In this document: positions 16,751 through 24,627 of the stretch, piece by piece
Layout: every line of letters starts with the position of its first letter
Position numbering within the stretch: the first letter of the stretch is position 1
DNA from: Rubellimicrobium sp.
GTDB taxonomy: Bacteria; Pseudomonadota; Alphaproteobacteria; Rhodobacterales; Rhodobacteraceae
NCBI GenBank assembly: GCA_019454835.1
Contig: JACFNP010000035.1
Span: 1 to 36,130 of the forward strand
Direction of reading: 5' to 3'
DNA length: 36,130 nucleotides
Program-made: the position numbers and the translations under genes
The notes under the pieces: model-generated
Database searches by the model: none
Told to the model about the DNA's origin: nothing
Seen by the model: the letters and a program-made list of their open reading frames with translations, nothing else

Positions 16751-17455
16751 TTACACCGCCATCCCCGGCGTCTGCCGCCGGTCCTCGGCGAAATGTGAGC
16801 GTATCTGCCGGGCGATCTGGTCGGCGTGCGCTGCGGCAAGCCGTTCGGCCCCATCCGCATCGCGGGCGGCGATGGCGGCGATCATCGCGTCGTGTTCGTC
16901 GACGAAGCGGGTCGGCAGCGCGTCGTGGAAGGATGAATAATAGATGCGCAGCAGCCGCATCCCTTCATCCAGCAGGCGCGCGAAGAATTCGGTGAAATGG
17001 CGGTTGCCGCCCGCCTCGGCGATGCGCAGGTGAAAGTCGCGGTTCACTTCCAGCATCGCCACCACGTCGCGCGCGGCCACGGCGGCGCGGTAGTCCTCCT
17101 GCAAGGCCCGGATCGCCGCGATGTCCGCCGCCCGGTGGCCCGGCGCCGCAAGCCGGGTCGTCACCCGGTACATCAGCGACAGCGCGTCGAGAAACTGCGC
17201 GAGATTCAGGAAATCTATCTGGCTCACCATCGTCGCCCGGTTGGGCAGCGTGGTGACGAGGCCCTCGGCGGTCAGCCGCACCATCGCCTCGCGGATCGGG
17301 GTGCGCGACAGGTTGAAGCGCTGCGACAACTGCTGCTCGTCGATGATCGCGCCGGGCGGCAGGTCAAGCGAGATGATCTCGCGGCGCAGGGTCTCGTAGA
17401 CATGCGAGACCCCCGATCCGCGCTTGTGGGGCCGGCTTTCGCTCGTGGCGGGCAT
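16751..17455 (-). CDS. GntR family (FadR/FCD subfamily) transcriptional regulator
   Basis: This 234-residue regulator has an N-terminal winged helix (about residues 15-85: VSHVYETLRREIISLDLPPGAIIDE, QQLSQRFNLSRTPIREAMVRLTAEGLV) and an all-helical FCD ligand domain (about 95-220) with the metal/ligand-site pattern of FadR-like proteins (EVNRDFHLRIAEAGGN, RFVDEHDAMIAAIAARD). The ATG at 17455 is preceded by GAGGAGACCAGG, a strong ribosome-binding site; an upstream in-frame ATG at 17485 is less well placed. It is divergent from the dehydrogenase and epimerase genes, so it most likely represses them and is released by hydroxyproline or a breakdown product. The effector is inferred from context. 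Confidence 0.9.
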   Translation of the reverse strand: MPATSESRPHKRGSGVSHVYETLRREIISLDLPPGAIIDEQQLSQRFNLSRTPIREAMVRLTAEGLVTTLPNRATMVSQIDFLNLAQFLDALSLMYRVTTRLAAPGHRAADIAAIRALQEDYRAAVAARDVVAMLEVNRDFHLRIAEAGGNRHFTEFFARLLDEGMRLLRIYYSSFHDALPTRFVDEHDAMIAAIAARDADGAERLAAAHADQIARQIRSHFAEDRRQTPGMAV

Positions 17456-17485
17456 CCTGGTCTCCTCGCTGGCTCGGGTCAGCAT

Positions 17486-17509
17486 ATACGCATTGTCGAC
17501 AGAGTGCAT
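17486..17509. promoter_or_regulatory. Candidate GntR operator
   Basis: A 24-bp imperfect palindrome centres on the perfect 8-mer TGTCGACA (17494-17501), with matching outer bases (AT.C.C ... G.G.AT). It lies between the GntR gene (start 17455) and the dehydrogenase gene (start 17550), where an operator controlling both would be expected. FCD-type GntR proteins typically bind short inverted repeats of this kind. Confidence 0.6.
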
Positions 17510-17549
17510 CCTTTGTAATGTGGCGGCGGACGGGTTCGGGACAACGACC

Positions 17550-18797
17550 ATGGAAATCGGAGTCATCGGCGCAGGCGTGATCGGCGCGACGGCGGCGCTG
17601 GAACTGGCGCGGCGCGGCCATGGCGTCACGCTCATCGACCGCTCGGACGGCGCCGATTCGGCGGCGCGCGGCAATGCCGGGGCGTTCGCCTTTGCCGACG
17701 TAATCCCGATCGCCACGCCCGGCATCATGCGCAAGGCGCCCGGCTGGCTGCTTGATCCCGCCGGGCCGCTGACGCTGGCGCCCGGTTACCTGCCGCGGAT
17801 TGCGCCGTGGCTCGCGCGCTTCTGGCGCGCCTCGTGGCCCGACCGCTACGCCCCGGCGGTGAGCGCGCAGACCGCGCTCATGAACGTATCGCAGGCGGCG
17901 CTCGACCGCCTGCTTGCCGCCGAGGCGCTGGAGCCGCTGTTGCGCCGCGAGGGGCAGTTGCAGCTTTACGACAGTGCGCAGACCTTTCGCGCGTCATTGC
18001 CCGGCTGGGAGGAATGTCGCCGCAACGGCGTGCGCTTCGATCTGATCGAGGGCGCGGCGGCGCTTGCCGAATACCAGCCCGGCCTTGCGGCGCGGTTCAC
18101 GCATGGCGCCTGGACGCCGGACTGGATGAACGTCACCGATCCCGCTCTCTGGGTCGAGACGATCACCGCCCGTGCCCTCGCCCGTGGCGCCACGCGGCTG
18201 CGCGCTGCCGCGCAGGCGGTCCGGCCTGCGGGGCAGGGTGCCGAGATTGTCACCGACCGGGGCGTGCAGGCGTTCGACCGCGTGGTGATCGCCGCCGGGG
18301 CCTGGTCCGGCCCGCTGGCCCGCAGTCTGGGCCTGTGCCTGCCGCTCGATACCGAACGCGGCTACAACACGACCTTGCCCGCGCGCGGCTTTGACCTGCG
18401 CACCCATGTCACCTTTTCCGACCACGGCTTCGTCGTCTCGCGGATCGGTGACGACATCCGCGTCGGCGGCGGGGTCGAGCTGGCCGGGCTGACCCGCCCG
18501 CCGCGCATGGCGCGTGCCGATGCGCTGCTGGCCAAGGCGAAGGCGTTCCTGCCGGGGTTGGAGGTGACCGGCGGGCGGCAGTGGATGGGCTTTCGCCCCT
18601 CGATGCCCGACAGCCTGCCGGTGATCGGCCGCGCGCCCGGTGCGCCTGCGGTCGTCCTTGCCTTCGGCCACGGGCATCTTGGCCTGACGCAATCGCCCGG
18701 CAGCGCCGAAATCGTCGCCGATCTGGCCGAAGGCGCCGCGCCCGCCATCGACATCACGCCCTTCCGCCCCGAGCGGTTTTCAGGAGCACGCGCATGA
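17550..18797 (+). CDS. FAD-dependent D-amino acid dehydrogenase, probable D-hydroxyproline dehydrogenase
   Basis: This is a DadA-like flavoprotein of 415 residues. The N-terminal FAD-binding Rossmann motif is GVIGAGVIGATAALELARRG (about residues 4-23), followed by an acidic residue at the end of the second strand (VTLID). The C-terminal part has QWMGFRPSMPDSLPVIGRAP and AFGHGHLGLTQSPGSA, the conserved FAD-contact region of the DAO family. Because it overlaps the epimerase gene by 4 bp (ATGA), its substrate is probably cis-4-hydroxy-D-proline, oxidised to 1-pyrroline-4-hydroxy-2-carboxylate and feeding electrons to the respiratory chain. General D-amino acid oxidation remains possible. The next two pathway enzymes (deaminase and semialdehyde dehydrogenase) are absent from this window. 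Confidence 0.88.
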   Translation: MEIGVIGAGVIGATAALELARRGHGVTLIDRSDGADSAARGNAGAFAFADVIPIATPGIMRKAPGWLLDPAGPLTLAPGYLPRIAPWLARFWRASWPDRYAPAVSAQTALMNVSQAALDRLLAAEALEPLLRREGQLQLYDSAQTFRASLPGWEECRRNGVRFDLIEGAAALAEYQPGLAARFTHGAWTPDWMNVTDPALWVETITARALARGATRLRAAAQAVRPAGQGAEIVTDRGVQAFDRVVIAAGAWSGPLARSLGLCLPLDTERGYNTTLPARGFDLRTHVTFSDHGFVVSRIGDDIRVGGGVELAGLTRPPRMARADALLAKAKAFLPGLEVTGGRQWMGFRPSMPDSLPVIGRAPGAPAVVLAFGHGHLGLTQSPGSAEIVADLAEGAAPAIDITPFRPERFSGARA

Positions 18798-19795
18798 GCA
18801 TCCACACCTTCCTCTGTCTCGACGGCCATACCTGCGGCAATCCGGTGCGGCTGGTGGCCGGTGGCGGGCCGCTGCTGCACGGCGCCGACATGATCGAGAA
18901 GCGCGCCGATTTCCTGGCAAACTGGGACTGGATCCGCACCGGCCTGATGTTCGAGCCGCGCGGCCACGACATGATGTCGGGCAGCATCCTCTACCCGCCG
19001 ACCCGCGACGATTGCGACATCGCGGTGCTGTTCATCGAGACTTCGGGCTGCCTGCCGATGTGCGGTCACGGCACCATCGGCACCGTGACCATGGCGATCG
19101 AGAACGGCCTCGTCACCCCGCGGGTGCCGGGGCGGCTAGCGCTTGATACGCCTGCGGGGCGGGTCGACATCAGCTACCGGCAGGAGGGCCGCTTCGTCGA
19201 GGAAGTGCGGCTGACCAACGTGCCGGCCTTCCTGCATTCCGAGGGCCTGACCGCCGAGGTCGAGGGGCTGGGCGAGATCGTCGTCGATGTCGCCTATGGC
19301 GGCAATTTCTACGCCATCGTCGAGGCCCAGGCGAATTTCCGCGACATGGCCGATTTTTCCGTGGGCCAGCTTGTCGAACTGGGCGGGCGGCTGCGCGCGG
19401 CGCTCAATGCGAAATACGACTTCATCCACCCCGAAAAGCCCGCGATCCGGGGCCTGTCCCATGTCATGTGGACAGGTGCGCCGACGCAGCCGGGGGCGGA
19501 TGCGAGGAACGCCGTGCTTTACGGCGAAAAGGCCATCGACCGCAGCCCCTGCGGCACTGGCACCAGCGCGCGCATGGCGCAGCGGGCGGCGAAGGGGTTG
19601 CTGAAGCCGGGCGAGAGCTTCGTCCACGAATCCGTCATCGGCAGCCTGTTCCATGGCCGCCACGAGGGCACCGCGCGGGTGGGTGATTTCGCCGCCATCA
19701 TCCCGTCGATCGGCGGCTGGGCACGGCAGACCGGGATCAACACCATCACCATCGACAGCCGCGACCCCTATGCGCAGGGCTTTCAGGTGAAGTGA
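18794..19795 (+). CDS. 4-hydroxyproline 2-epimerase (proline racemase family)
   Basis: This 333-residue member of the proline racemase superfamily is predicted to interconvert trans-4-hydroxy-L-proline and cis-4-hydroxy-D-proline without cofactors. Two catalytic cysteines are visible: Cys90 in LPMCGHGTIG and Cys253 in SPCGTGTSARMA. A Cys/Cys pair means epimerase or racemase; the related trans-3-hydroxy-L-proline dehydratases have Thr in place of the second Cys. Proline racemase proper is less likely because the gene is coupled to a DadA-like dehydrogenase and a GntR regulator, the standard hydroxyproline setting. The ATG at 18794 overlaps the dehydrogenase stop. Confidence 0.92.
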   Translation: MSIHTFLCLDGHTCGNPVRLVAGGGPLLHGADMIEKRADFLANWDWIRTGLMFEPRGHDMMSGSILYPPTRDDCDIAVLFIETSGCLPMCGHGTIGTVTMAIENGLVTPRVPGRLALDTPAGRVDISYRQEGRFVEEVRLTNVPAFLHSEGLTAEVEGLGEIVVDVAYGGNFYAIVEAQANFRDMADFSVGQLVELGGRLRAALNAKYDFIHPEKPAIRGLSHVMWTGAPTQPGADARNAVLYGEKAIDRSPCGTGTSARMAQRAAKGLLKPGESFVHESVIGSLFHGRHEGTARVGDFAAIIPSIGGWARQTGINTITIDSRDPYAQGFQVK

Positions 19796-19828
19796 GGGCA
19801 GGGGCCGTCCGTCAGGATGGGCGCGGGA

Positions 19829-20008
19829 TCAGCCGAAGAACATCTTCAGCACCGCGCCGGTCAGCGCCGCCGTCACCGTGACGAGACCCGCTGCGGCAAG
19901 GAACGGCGCAAGGAACGTGTTGACGTTGATCTGCCGGGTTTCAGCCAGCAGCCTCGCGATTTCTGCCCGCATCCGGTCGTCGGCAAGGCTTTGTTCGGCA
20001 TGGGTCAT
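19829..20008 (-). CDS. 59-residue single-helix membrane protein, unknown
   Basis: The predicted protein has a charged N-terminal half (MTHAEQSLADDRMRAEIARLLAETRQINVN), which looks like an amphipathic helix, then one hydrophobic segment (FLAPFLAAAGLVTVTAALTGAVLKMFF, about residues 32-58). It ends just after the membrane helix. I do not recognise the family. It is convergent with the epimerase gene (33 bp apart) and divergent from bamA. An upstream in-frame GTG at 20020 would add four residues. The regular charge pattern and clean helix make it more than a chance frame, but coding is not certain. Confidence 0.6.
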   Translation of the reverse strand: MTHAEQSLADDRMRAEIARLLAETRQINVNTFLAPFLAAAGLVTVTAALTGAVLKMFFG

Positions 20009-20098
20009 GGCGGGCGTCACGGTGCGGTTTTCTTTTCGTAGCGGCTTCCGGTTAATATAGCGTGAACGGCGCATCGCTCCAAGCCGCCTCGGCGCGGC

Positions 20099-20177
20099 CA
20101 TGGATTGCCACGTCGGCTTCGCCTCCTCGCAATGACGGAATCTGCGGGCCGCTTGCTGCCCGTCCGGCAAATGCGAT
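20099..20177. repeat. Half copy of the palindromic repeat plus a copy of the second repeat
   Basis: Only the right half of a type B element is present (CATGGATTGCCACG ... GCCTCCTCGCAATGACG, to 20137); the left arm is missing. It runs directly into the second repeat family (20140-20177), which matches the block at 16643-16680 except for a few bases. The same order of the two elements is seen at the other end of the hydroxyproline module. Confidence 0.75.
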
Positions 20178-20202
20178 CCCCCCTCGCGCGGGCGGACAGA
20201 TT

Positions 20203-20231
20203 TTGACAACACCGGGGCTTGCCTGTAGTCA
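20203..20231 (+). promoter_or_regulatory. Candidate sigma-70-type promoter for the bamA operon
   Basis: A perfect -35 hexamer TTGACA (20203-20208) is followed, after a 17-bp spacer, by TAGTCA (20226-20231), which keeps the TA and T of the -10 consensus. The bamA start is about 37 bp downstream. It comes right after the repeat block, so the operon appears to start here and not in an upstream gene. Confidence 0.55.
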
Positions 20232-20267
20232 CTGACTCGGCTGCCAGCCTGACCGAGCGGGGGGACA

Positions 20268-22592
20268 ATGACGATACTCGGGTGGATTCGCCCCATGCGC
20301 CGCAAGGCCCCCGTGCGCGGGCAGGTGTCGCGGGCCGCGCTGCGCAGCGCGGCGGTCGTGCTGGCGCTGGCGGCCTGGCCGGTAGCGGCCCAGCAGTTCA
20401 GCTTTTCGTCGATCCGCGTCGAGGGCAACGCCCGTATCCCGACCGGCACCATCCTCACCCAGGCCGGGATCGGCTCGGGGCAGGCGCTTGGCGCGGGGGC
20501 GCTGAACGATGCCGCGCAGCGCATCCGCCAGACCGGCCTCTTTGAAAGCGTCGATGTGGTGCCGCAGGGCAGCACGCTGGTCATCCGCGTGGTCGAATAT
20601 CCGACCATCACCCGCATCGCCTTTGAAGGAAACCGCTCGAAGAAGGATGCCGAACTGGCGGCGCTGGTGCAGTCGCTGCCGCGCCATGTCTTCAACCCCG
20701 CCACCGCCGAGGCCGACGTGGCCGCGATCACGGCCGCCTATGCCGAATCCGGTCGGGTCAATGCCGTGGTGACGCCCGCGATCATCCGCCACAACGACAA
20801 CCGCGTCGATCTGGTGTTCCAGATCGCCGAGGGCGGCGTCTCCGAGGTTGAACGCATCACCTTCGTCGGCAACCGCTCGTTCGGCAACTACCGGCTGCGT
20901 AACGTGCTCGAAACCCGGCAGGCGGGCCTTCTGCGCGCCATCATCTCGCGCGACACCTTCTCGCCCGACCGGATCAACGCCGACCGGCAGATGCTGACCG
21001 ATTTCTACCGCTCGCGCGGCTTTGCCGACTTCACGGTGCAGAACATCGACGTTGAACTCACCCAGGATCGCGGCGGCTATCTCGTCACCTACAACATCCA
21101 GGAAGGCCAGCGCTTCACCTTCGGCAATGTCGGCGTGACCAGCGACCTGCCCGAGGTCGATGCCGCTGCCTTCCGCCAGGTCGTGCACCTGCGCAGCGGC
21201 GAACGCTACTCGCCGGTGAAGATCGAGCAGGACATCGCCCGGATCGAGCGGCTGGCCACGCGGCTGGGGCTGAATTTCGTCCGGGTGGAGCCGCGCATCA
21301 CCCGCAACGACCGCGACCTGCAACTGAACGTCGAATTCGCGCTGGTGCGCGGTGACCGCATCTTCGTCGAGCGCATCGACATCGAGGGCAACGCCACCAC
21401 GCAGGACCGGGTGATCCGCAACCAGTTCACCACCGTCGAAGGCGATCCGTTCAACCCCCGCGAAATCCGCGAGAGCGCGGAACGCATCCGTGCGCTGGGC
21501 TATTTCGCCAATGCCGACGTGAACGCCCGGCAGGGGTCGGCGCCCGACCAGGTGGTGATCGACGTGGACGTGGTCGAACAGCCGACCGGCTCGTTGTCGT
21601 TCGGGGCGAATTTCTCGTCCGATAACGGCGTGTCGCTACTGGCGTCCTTCGCCGAGCGCAACTTCATGGGGCGCGGCCAGACCCTGAACTTCGATCTGTC
21701 CACCGGCCAGCAGAACCGGGTGCTGAGCTTCAATTTCGCCGAGCCGAACTTCCTTGGCCGCGACCTGCGCTTTGGCGTGGCGCTGGAATATCGCACCACC
21801 GACAGCGACTATGCGCTGTATGACACGGAAACCTTCCGCTTCTCGCCGTCGCTGGCCTTCCCGGTCAGCGAGAACGGGCGGCTCTCGGTCTATTACGCGG
21901 TCGATTTCGGCGACATCAAGGATGTGGACCTGGCTGCCAGCGACATCATCCAGAATGAGGCCCTAGCAGGCGGCATCTGGACCCAGTCGGTCGGCTATAC
22001 CTACACTTGGGACACGCGCCGCACCGGGATCGACCCCAACACCGGCTTCGTGCTGCGCTTCGGGCAGGAATTCGGGGTCGGCGACGCGAGCTTCGTCAAG
22101 ACCACCGCGCTGGCCAGCGCCGAAACCCGCGTCTGGGGTGAAAACGTCACCCTGCGCGCCACGCTGGAAGGCGGGCTGCTGGATTACAACGAGGGATCGA
22201 GCCGCGTCACCGACCGTTTCTTCATGGGCAGCCGCGTCATGCGCGGGTTTGAACCCGGCGGGATCGGGCCGCGCGACGCGGCGACTGACGATGCGCTGGG
22301 CGGCAATGCCTATGCCGTGCTGCGGCTGGAAAGCGAATTTCCGCTGGGTCTGCCGGAAGAATACGGCATCACCGGCGGGGCGTTCATCGACTACGGCTCG
22401 CTGTGGAATGTGGGCGAAACCGGCGGGGTCTCTGTCCTCTACAATGACTTCACCCCGCGCACGATTGCCGGTGTGTCGCTGTTCTGGAAGACGCCCATCG
22501 GCCCGCTGCGCTTCAACTTCACCACGCCCCTCGATGTTCAGGACGAGGACCGTCCGCGCAGCTTCGACCTGACCATCGCCACCTCGTTCTGA
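20268..22592 (+). CDS. bamA: Outer membrane protein assembly factor BamA
   Basis: BamA is the outer-membrane core of the machine that inserts beta-barrel proteins. The 774-residue product has a long signal peptide ending VAAQQ (about residue 42), five POTRA-like domains in the N-terminal half (first FSFSSIRVEGNARIPTGTIL, fifth IFVERIDIEGNATTQDRVIRNQ), and a C-terminal 16-strand barrel with the signature GGIGPRD (GRGF/GPRD region) and a final strand ending in Phe (DLTIATSF), as needed for recognition. The ATG at 20268 follows the strong purine run GAGCGGGGGGA. It heads the operon bamA-skp-fabZ-lpxA-lpxI-lpxB. In Rhodobacterales the gene before bamA is usually rseP; it is not here. Confidence 0.97.
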   Translation: MTILGWIRPMRRKAPVRGQVSRAALRSAAVVLALAAWPVAAQQFSFSSIRVEGNARIPTGTILTQAGIGSGQALGAGALNDAAQRIRQTGLFESVDVVPQGSTLVIRVVEYPTITRIAFEGNRSKKDAELAALVQSLPRHVFNPATAEADVAAITAAYAESGRVNAVVTPAIIRHNDNRVDLVFQIAEGGVSEVERITFVGNRSFGNYRLRNVLETRQAGLLRAIISRDTFSPDRINADRQMLTDFYRSRGFADFTVQNIDVELTQDRGGYLVTYNIQEGQRFTFGNVGVTSDLPEVDAAAFRQVVHLRSGERYSPVKIEQDIARIERLATRLGLNFVRVEPRITRNDRDLQLNVEFALVRGDRIFVERIDIEGNATTQDRVIRNQFTTVEGDPFNPREIRESAERIRALGYFANADVNARQGSAPDQVVIDVDVVEQPTGSLSFGANFSSDNGVSLLASFAERNFMGRGQTLNFDLSTGQQNRVLSFNFAEPNFLGRDLRFGVALEYRTTDSDYALYDTETFRFSPSLAFPVSENGRLSVYYAVDFGDIKDVDLAASDIIQNEALAGGIWTQSVGYTYTWDTRRTGIDPNTGFVLRFGQEFGVGDASFVKTTALASAETRVWGENVTLRATLEGGLLDYNEGSSRVTDRFFMGSRVMRGFEPGGIGPRDAATDDALGGNAYAVLRLESEFPLGLPEEYGITGGAFIDYGSLWNVGETGGVSVLYNDFTPRTIAGVSLFWKTPIGPLRFNFTTPLDVQDEDRPRSFDLTIATSF

Positions 22593-22599
22593 GGCGGCG

Positions 22600-23160
22600 A
22601 TGGCTCTGCGCGCCGCCCTTGCAGCCCTTGCCCTCGCGGCGGCTCCGGTGGCCGCGCAGGAGGCGGCGCCGCTGACGCTGGGGCAGGTGCAAAGCGCGGT
22701 GCTGACCGTCGATACCGACCGGCTGTTCAGTGAATCTTTGTTCGGGCGCCGCGTCGCCGACGAGACCCGCACCGCGACCGAGGCGCTGGCGGCGGAGAAC
22801 CGGACCATCGAGGCGCAACTGACCGTCGAGGAACAGGGCCTCACCGACCGCCGCCCCGGCATGACCCCCGACGCATTTCGCGCCGAGGCGGATGCGTTCG
22901 ATGCGCGTGTGCAGGCGATCCGCGCCGAGCAGGACACCAAGGAACGCGCCCTGCAGGACCGGCTGAACGCGGGCCGCGACGCCTTCCTGTCCGCCGCCGC
23001 GCCGGTGCTGGGCGATCTCATGGCGGGCGCCGGGGCAAGCGTGATCCTCGACCGCCGCTCGGTGTTCCTCGCGCTGGGCGCCATCGACATCACCGACCAG
23101 GCCATCGCCGCCATCGACGCCGCCATCGGCGACGGGGCCACGGAGTCCGGCAGCCCATGA
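22600..23160 (+). CDS. skp: OmpH/Skp family periplasmic chaperone
   Basis: Skp-like chaperones hold unfolded outer-membrane proteins on their way to the Bam complex. This 186-residue protein has a signal peptide (MALRAALAALALAAAPVAAQ), the family's first strand SAVLTVDTDRLFSESLFG (about residues 32-49), a long charged coiled-coil arm (ADETRTATEALAAENRTIEAQL through ERALQDRLNAGRDAF), and a C-terminal strand GASVILDRRSVFLALGAIDIT that closes the body domain. The gene starts 7 bp after the bamA stop. A palindromic repeat lies between it and fabZ. Confidence 0.9.
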   Translation: MALRAALAALALAAAPVAAQEAAPLTLGQVQSAVLTVDTDRLFSESLFGRRVADETRTATEALAAENRTIEAQLTVEEQGLTDRRPGMTPDAFRAEADAFDARVQAIRAEQDTKERALQDRLNAGRDAFLSAAAPVLGDLMAGAGASVILDRRSVFLALGAIDITDQAIAAIDAAIGDGATESGSP

Positions 23161-23180
23161 GGGGTGCGGGGTGGGTGTTC

Positions 23181-23270
23181 CGTCACCCGCGAGGAGGCGC
23201 AGGCGACGAAGCAACCCCGATGTTGTGTATGAGCGGTCGGGGTTGCTTCGGCTTACGCCTCGCAATGACG
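23181..23270 (+). repeat. Palindromic repeat, core type A, inside the bamA-lpx operon
   Basis: The left end is degenerate (CGTCACCCGCGAGGAGG) and the right end is perfect (CCTCGCAATGACG). The core reads AGCAACCCCGATG ... GAGCGGTCGGGGTTGCT. It begins 20 bp after the skp stop and ends 89 bp before fabZ. As part of the operon mRNA it would form a hairpin of about 90 nt. It is the last copy in the window. Confidence 0.87.
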
Positions 23271-23359
23271 GGACATGCCCCCCCAACGCGCGGGCGCCGT
23301 CACTTGCCCGCACCGGGGCTTCGCGCTAACGACCACCCCGCACAGCCCGGAGACATGCC

Positions 23360-23833
23360 ATGCAGGACCAGCCCCCGCACGAGGCCGACATCGCCCTCAT
23401 CCAGCGCATCCTGCCGCATCGTTATCCGTTCCTGCTCGTCGACCGCGTCGTCGAGATCGAGGGCGTGGCCCGCGCGGTCGGCATCAAGAACGTCACCATG
23501 AACGAGCCGCATTTCCAAGGCCATTTCCCCGGCAGGCCGATCATGCCCGGCGTCACCATCGTCGAGGCGATGGCCCAGACCGCCGGGGTCATGGTGGGCG
23601 CCTCGCTGGGGCTGACCGACGGCAACCTGCTGATCTATTTCATGTCCATCGACTCGGTGAAATTCCGCCGCATGGTCACGCCCGGCGACCAGTTGCGCAT
23701 GGAGGTGACGACCTTGCGCGGCAAGCCGGGCGGCAAGGTCTGGAAGTTCCGGGGCGAGGCCCGCGTCGACGGCGAGATGGCCGCGCAGGCCGAATTCACC
23801 GCCATGATGGACCTTCAGGGGGCGGCGGGATGA
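23360..23833 (+). CDS. fabZ: 3-hydroxyacyl-[acyl-carrier-protein] dehydratase FabZ
   Basis: FabZ removes water from 3-hydroxyacyl-ACP to give trans-2-enoyl-ACP in fatty acid elongation and competes with LpxA for 3-hydroxyacyl-ACP. The 157-residue hotdog-fold protein has [16 protein letters not shown] near residue 17, the active-site stretch [26 protein letters not shown] with His55 and Glu69, and [19 protein letters not shown] near 94. I chose the second of two close ATGs (23360), the one in frame. Its stop overlaps the lpxA start (ATGA). Confidence 0.97.
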   Translation: MQDQPPHEADIALIQRILPHRYPFLLVDRVVEIEGVARAVGIKNVTMNEPHFQGHFPGRPIMPGVTIVEAMAQTAGVMVGASLGLTDGNLLIYFMSIDSVKFRRMVTPGDQLRMEVTTLRGKPGGKVWKFRGEARVDGEMAAQAEFTAMMDLQGAAG

Positions 23834-24627
23834 GCACCTTTCATCCCCAGGTGATGATCCACCCGCTTGCGGTGGTCGAGGAGGGCGCGCGCCTTGCCCC
23901 CGGCTGCCGGATCGGCCCCTTCGCGGTCATCGGCCCCGAGGTCGTTCTGGACGAGAGTGTCGAGGTGAAAAGCCACGCCATCATCACCGGCGACACCCAT
24001 ATCGGCGCGGGCAGCACGGTCTTTCCCTTTGCCGTGGTGGGCGAGGTGCCGCAGGACCTGAAATTCGCGGGCGAACACACCAGCTTGCGCATCGGCGCGC
24101 GGGTGCGCATCCGTGAACATGTCACCGTGAACACCGGCACCACCGGCGGCGGCGGCGTGACGCGGGTGGGCGACGACTGCCTGCTGATGGCGGGCTGCCA
24201 CATCGCCCATGACGCGCAGGTCGGCGCGCGGGTCGTGGTGGTCAACTGCGCCGCCGTCGCCGGGCATTGCGTGATCGGCGACGATGCGATCATCGGCGGG
24301 CTGGCCGGTATCCACCAGTTCGTGCGCGTCGGGCACGGCGCGATGATCGGCGCGCTGGCCATGGTTGCGCATGACGTGATCCCCTACGGGCTCGTGCAGG
24401 GGCCGCGCGGGACGCTGGATGCGCTGAACCTCGTCGGGCTGAAGCGGCGCGGCGCGGCGCGTGCGGACATCACCGCATTGCACGCCGCCTTCGACGCGCT
24501 GCGGGATGGCGACGGTTCGTTTCGCAGCCGCGCCGAGGCGCTGGCCGACAGCGACAGCGCGCTGGTGCGCGATGTCGCGGCCTTCATCCTCGGCCCGAGC
24601 GAGCGCCAGTTCCTGACCCCCGCATGA
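23830..24627 (+). CDS. lpxA: UDP-N-acetylglucosamine O-acyltransferase
   Basis: LpxA transfers a 3-hydroxyacyl chain from ACP to UDP-GlcNAc, the first step of lipid A synthesis. The 265-residue protein is a left-handed beta-helix built from hexapeptide repeats ([26 protein letters not shown] and onward to about residue 190). The catalytic His is His127 in [11 protein letters not shown]. The C-terminal helical domain contains NLVGLKRRG. Length is normal. It overlaps fabZ and lpxI by 4 bp each (ATGA). lpxD is not in this cluster. Confidence 0.97.
   Translation: MSTFHPQVMIHPLAVVEEGARLAPGCRIGPFAVIGPEVVLDESVEVKSHAIITGDTHIGAGSTVFPFAVVGEVPQDLKFAGEHTSLRIGARVRIREHVTVNTGTTGGGGVTRVGDDCLLMAGCHIAHDAQVGARVVVVNCAAVAGHCVIGDDAIIGGLAGIHQFVRVGHGAMIGALAMVAHDVIPYGLVQGPRGTLDALNLVGLKRRGAARADITALHAAFDALRDGDGSFRSRAEALADSDSALVRDVAAFILGPSERQFLTPA

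Noticed and set aside
18794-19795. trans-3-hydroxy-L-proline dehydratase
   Set aside because: The second catalytic position is Cys (SPCGTGTS), not Thr, and the linked genes are those of 4-hydroxyproline breakdown.
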